Of a DNA stretch of 64,000 nt, positions 62,101 to 64,000 are shown one piece after another. This DNA comes from a virus, in the IMG/VR virus record IMGVR_UViG_3300042373_000871, positions 1 to 64,000 of that record; one strand, given 5' to 3'. The position numbers and the translations under genes were made by a program. Below the pieces are notes generated by a model that was not told the origin of the DNA, did not search any database, and saw only the letters and a program-made list of their open reading frames with translations. How positions within the stretch are numbered: the stretch's first letter is position 1; every line of letters starts with the position of its first letter.

Positions 62101-64000
62101 CGATTCAAAACTATCTAAAACTTCTTTTTCAAAAACTGAAAACATTTCACTTATTTCGGAATATTGGTCTTGTTTACCATTAATTGAGAAATTTTCTTGT
62201 TTGGTATCACCCGTAATGTTAAAAACTTGTTTTAAATATTTTATAGGTGTTGGCTTAACAACTTTATTAATATCAAAATACCCATAATTAGGTGCAACCC
62301 AAAACATTCTAACCGAACCATTATACATTGCAGTATTACCGGTGATTTCATATTTCAATTGATTAGTTTCTTCAGTTATACACTCATTACTTGTCTGATT
62401 TATTAACGCACCTTGTGATGGTACAATATATGACGAAATGTTATCTAATGTTGTAATGTAAACTGACCAAGGAATAACTCTCAAATCTCTTTTTGGATTA
62501 TTTGGGTCAAACCCTTCAGGCATATTAATTATTGCTTCAGGCACATAATTTAATGTAACTCCTGAAGTAAATCCATTTTGAATGTCCGAATCAGTATAAC
62601 CTGAATATATTTGGAATCCTTGATAAAAAACATTAAAGTCATTAATTAATAATGGATAAAAACCTGTATTAATTAATGAAGATGTTTCAGCACCTAATGT
62701 TGTGTTTTTTTCTAACACAATATCCATTTGAGCCCCATTTATTATCAAATTATAGTTTCTTGTTGGTGAATTTGTTACCGGGTCATAGTTATGAACATAA
62801 CTAAATCCTGACCATGATGTGTCTAAAATATCTTTACCAGTTTCAACAAAATTTTTATATCTACTCCAAACAGAACCAATTTTTAATATCCAAGCGTATG
62901 GTAACTTATGAACCGCTCCAAATTTCTTAAGTGTAGCAAAAATATAATCTAAATCAGTTACTGAATTTGACGAATAAGTTTTATATTTTTCTCTAAGTGT
63001 AGATAATGGTAAACTATTTAAAAACAGATATGCCGATGCAACGAATGGATATTCGTCACCATTTCTAAAATTCTTTACACCTTCTTGTATTGAATTAACA
63101 AAATATGGTGTGTTAAACATTGAAACGGTTTGATTACTCGTAACTAACCCTGAATAGTCATTATATCTTAAATTACCTTCTGTCGGTAATTGTGAGTCAA
63201 AACTTCTATTTTCATAAAATAATTTTAAGTCAAAATAATAAATTGGTGATTTTATATTATTAAATAAGAAATTAGTAAATGGTCTTCTATCATTATTATT
63301 AGTAATATCTAAAAAATTAGATATAATTTTCTTATTAGTATTATATGTTAATACTTTTGCTGTATTATATGATGATTTAATATCAGAAATTGAATTACCA
63401 TTAGCCAATTCATTTTTAACCCAAGTAAAATTTGTAAATGGGTATGTATCAGTTAAATTAAAAATATTACTTGATGTTGAATTTGATATAAAATTAACAA
63501 CATTATTTTCACCAGGTAACGAAACCAATGGTTGTGATTTATTTTCATTCAATAAGTTTTGACTTAAAAATTCAAAACTTGAATTATTAACTTTGTTTTT
63601 AATGTAAGATGTATTAAAAATACCTCTAATAAAATTTTGCCAACTTTCACCTGTACCATCATTAGATATATGTCTCATTAATATCTCAAAATTTCCGGCA
63701 TTAACCCCAAACTCTTTTAATTTTTTAATAATAAAAGGATTATCATTAGATAAACTTTGAATAATATTAATACTTTCCGCCTCAGCAATAACATCTGTTA
63801 CTTTATCTTGGTCTTGGGTGTTACCATTACTTCTTAATAAACCTGAATAATTTGATGTTAAAAATATTCTTTCAAATATTTCATAAAAATATTTAATTTC
63901 TTCCTTGTTATCATAAACCGCATTACTAATTGGAAATTCTATAGCGTCTAACGATACTCGTTGAATATCAGTTAATGGATTTTCAGTTGTTAAAGGGTCA
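59161..64000 (-). CDS. Giant tail-hub-like protein with probable cell-wall hydrolase part, 5' end outside window
   Basis: The frame is open from base 64000 to the stop at 59161, so at least 1612 residues are visible and the true start lies beyond the right edge. The ATG at 63678 is internal: upstream codons continue as protein (for example LRSNGNTQDQDKVTDVIAEA). The region near 60555-60630 encodes CTVSMMGNAMIQPTMYFNLR and MIQEVNHSIGPGTFETIFKG, the end pattern of tail-hub proteins of the gp27/gpD type. Further downstream (60050-60140) is YLVFATIYLGSSNGTELETK then ENNYSGVDL, which recalls glucosaminidase or lysozyme cores. The protein thus looks like a fusion of hub and wall-cutting functions (gp27 plus gp5 roles). 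Confidence 0.75.
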   Translation of the reverse strand, partial: DPLTTENPLTDIQRVSLDAIEFPISNAVYDNKEEIKYFYEIFERIFLTSNYSGLLRSNGNTQDQDKVTDVIAEAESINIIQSLSNDNPFIIKKLKEFGVNAGNFEILMRHISNDGTGESWQNFIRGIFNTSYIKNKVNNSSFEFLSQNLLNENKSQPLVSLPGENNVVNFISNSTSSNIFNLTDTYPFTNFTWVKNELANGNSISDIKSSYNTAKVLTYNTNKKIISNFLDITNNNDRRPFTNFLFNNIKSPIYYFDLKLFYENRSFDSQLPTEGNLRYNDYSGLVTSNQTVSMFNTPYFVNSIQEGVKNFRNGDEYPFVASAYLFLNSLPLSTLREKYKTYSSNSVTDLDYIFATLKKFGAVHKLPYAWILKIGSVWSRYKNFVETGKDILDTSWSGFSYVHNYDPVTNSPTRNYNLIINGAQMDIVLEKNTTLGAETSSLINTGFYPLLINDFNVFYQGFQIYSGYTDSDIQNGFTSGVTLNYVPEAIINMPEGFDPNNPKRDLRVIPWSVYITTLDNISSYIVPSQGALINQTSNECITEETNQLKYEITGNTAMYNGSVRMFWVAPNYGYFDINKVVKPTPIKYLKQVFNITGDTKQENFSINGKQDQYSEISEMFSVFEKEVLDSFESEFLNFSKSIYDFDDEFISNSDTETTKSFKNFQMLMRSLMRIPKVGGTNINTELVSAVQDSQLSVLTNILQSFLSYDVVFKYGNPANFDKRLFYTFSNRLLADPYTWSKYSFQTPTPLPTSGGTVTLSQSITNYPNEWKALQVYVGFSEIPQLQYTNDGSYITDFFVDCNIDFSVDNIKIFAPIIKIYATQKLNDSTLNYNKFVTLMNEYITSTDNFQNIIINKLMPKLRKQLPDVGSTPDAALATALEGPQTKLEYWEAFKALNDKWISGNDFKTKTLFEDVLLMDRANRNIGDKVLVDVNKLKFRLTDINPKTSMLTFVQTILVENNFVVMNIPSYVNFYNVQDAVKNPVPKPEGSLEFANTMFGTFLNVDYRNSSAKMVCFYAGKPSEQPDFKNNANVRFKGDSFDLRRASDNPLIEDQIGKQDWDKSNKVVGFNVDVGPQSQSIFHGFQIDQSAGQATAESLQQTDELVKQSSGKSSGTQNISLYNLYKNRSYACTVSMMGNAMIQPTMYFNLRHVPMFSGAYMIQEVNHSIGPGTFETIFKGIRQSVSNLPEIDSYIQTLKTNLLTSIIEKNKQDKQAAIKESGTKQDNVISQTNNTVKDAVDKPANSSTDYPSCTPISNYGKYDKVDSPTTTKSKYKDSISTIITQTADQKLRYLVFATIYLGSSNGTELETKENNYSGVDLLQNWGQTGVSYFNPQFYCNSSNVPYAIFSDLSKHVEFLIARFSGKISLLPDITAKEIVKFYTLYFSANQKNIDVYNKLVQDNPSQLSQMETSVQKSIDLFKTGSGNVSGTPPPNTPPKATTDEEIFANSKKFSKATIENIDIYNSQLRGDFVIDYEDELLTQNYPAKLYIVGGIDKVEIGSFTIEPDKNKNIGAFVSVPNIRAILEEARNDKEYTFTLVVKVNAFPNISYSFQYVFTPIKCPDEDFGARKVIEVNLWKKVKDNICCKCYSQPYTGSEIIWDSKPCSRNGTTC

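Noticed and set aside
63676-63678. ATG at 63678 as start of the hub gene
   Set aside because: Coding sequence continues in the same frame to the window edge with natural composition, so this is an internal Met.
1-64000. tRNA genes
   Set aside because: No intergenic gap is longer than about 100 bases and none shows a cloverleaf with CCA-type end that I could recognise.

Overview
This 64 kb window is part of the genome of a large tailed phage with a T4-like core (contractile-tail type), and its host is probably in the Bacteroidota, most likely a flavobacterium. The T4-like assignment rests on recognisable relatives of gp46/gp47 (SbcC/SbcD-type nuclease), gp61-type primase, gp41-type helicase, UvsX, gp32, a FEN-type 5' nuclease, class Ia NrdA/NrdB, gp25 and gp6. 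The host inference rests on several signals: SprB-type repeats in virion proteins, a compact Bacteroidota-style RpoD-like sigma factor, TTG/TAnnTTTG promoters, almost no Shine-Dalgarno sequences with A-rich leaders instead, and an export signal ending in SFSQ. Base composition is AT-rich. I saw no tRNA, rRNA, CRISPR or insertion sequence. No gap between genes exceeds 100 bp.

Layout. (1) 1-3469, minus strand: a gene cut by the left edge, a spanin-like overlapping pair, an acidic protein, an amidase endolysin, a membrane protein with a Val/Glu/Lys repeat tail and a small membrane protein; this looks like a lysis/envelope module. (2) 3540-7337, minus: the sigma factor (with terminator), two unknown genes, an adenine DNA methyltransferase and a probable partner gene, noticeably AT-rich. 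(3) 7403-14563, minus: a replication/recombination operon from primase through a PD-(D/E)XK nuclease, gp47 and small proteins to gp46, starting at a promoter that touches the primase start codon and ending at a strong hairpin. (4) 14649-31176: the only plus-strand block, holding receptor-binding or appendage proteins (Pro-Thr tracts, an LRR-like protein, SprB domains and a 1724-residue YadA-head-like fibre), a glycosyltransferase and a RuvC-like resolvase; one hidden 59-residue gene lies antisense between two of them. (5) 31211-49795, minus: baseplate and tail genes from gp25 and gp6 down to a seven-repeat SprB protein, separated from block 4 by a two-way terminator. (6) 49883-58111, minus: gp32, uvsX, FEN nuclease, an unknown gene, helicase, nrdB and nrdA, with a near-consensus sigma-70 promoter before gp32 and a terminator after nrdA. 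(7) 58208-64000, minus: two small genes and a very large tail-hub-like gene that runs off the right edge.

How it works together: blocks 3 and 6 supply nucleotides, replication and recombination. The sigma factor may redirect host RNA polymerase, possibly to a TATTTATA octamer found just upstream of several structural genes. Blocks 4, 5 and 7 build an elaborate host-recognition and envelope-penetration apparatus made partly from domains typical of Bacteroidota surface adhesins. Block 1 ends infection by lysis. The least ordinary features are the surface-adhesin mimicry with a resident glycosyltransferase, the duplicated giant fibre, the membrane-segment-containing baseplate protein, the probable hub-lysozyme fusion, the phage RpoD-like sigma factor and the unexplained 11-bp triple repeat before gp46.
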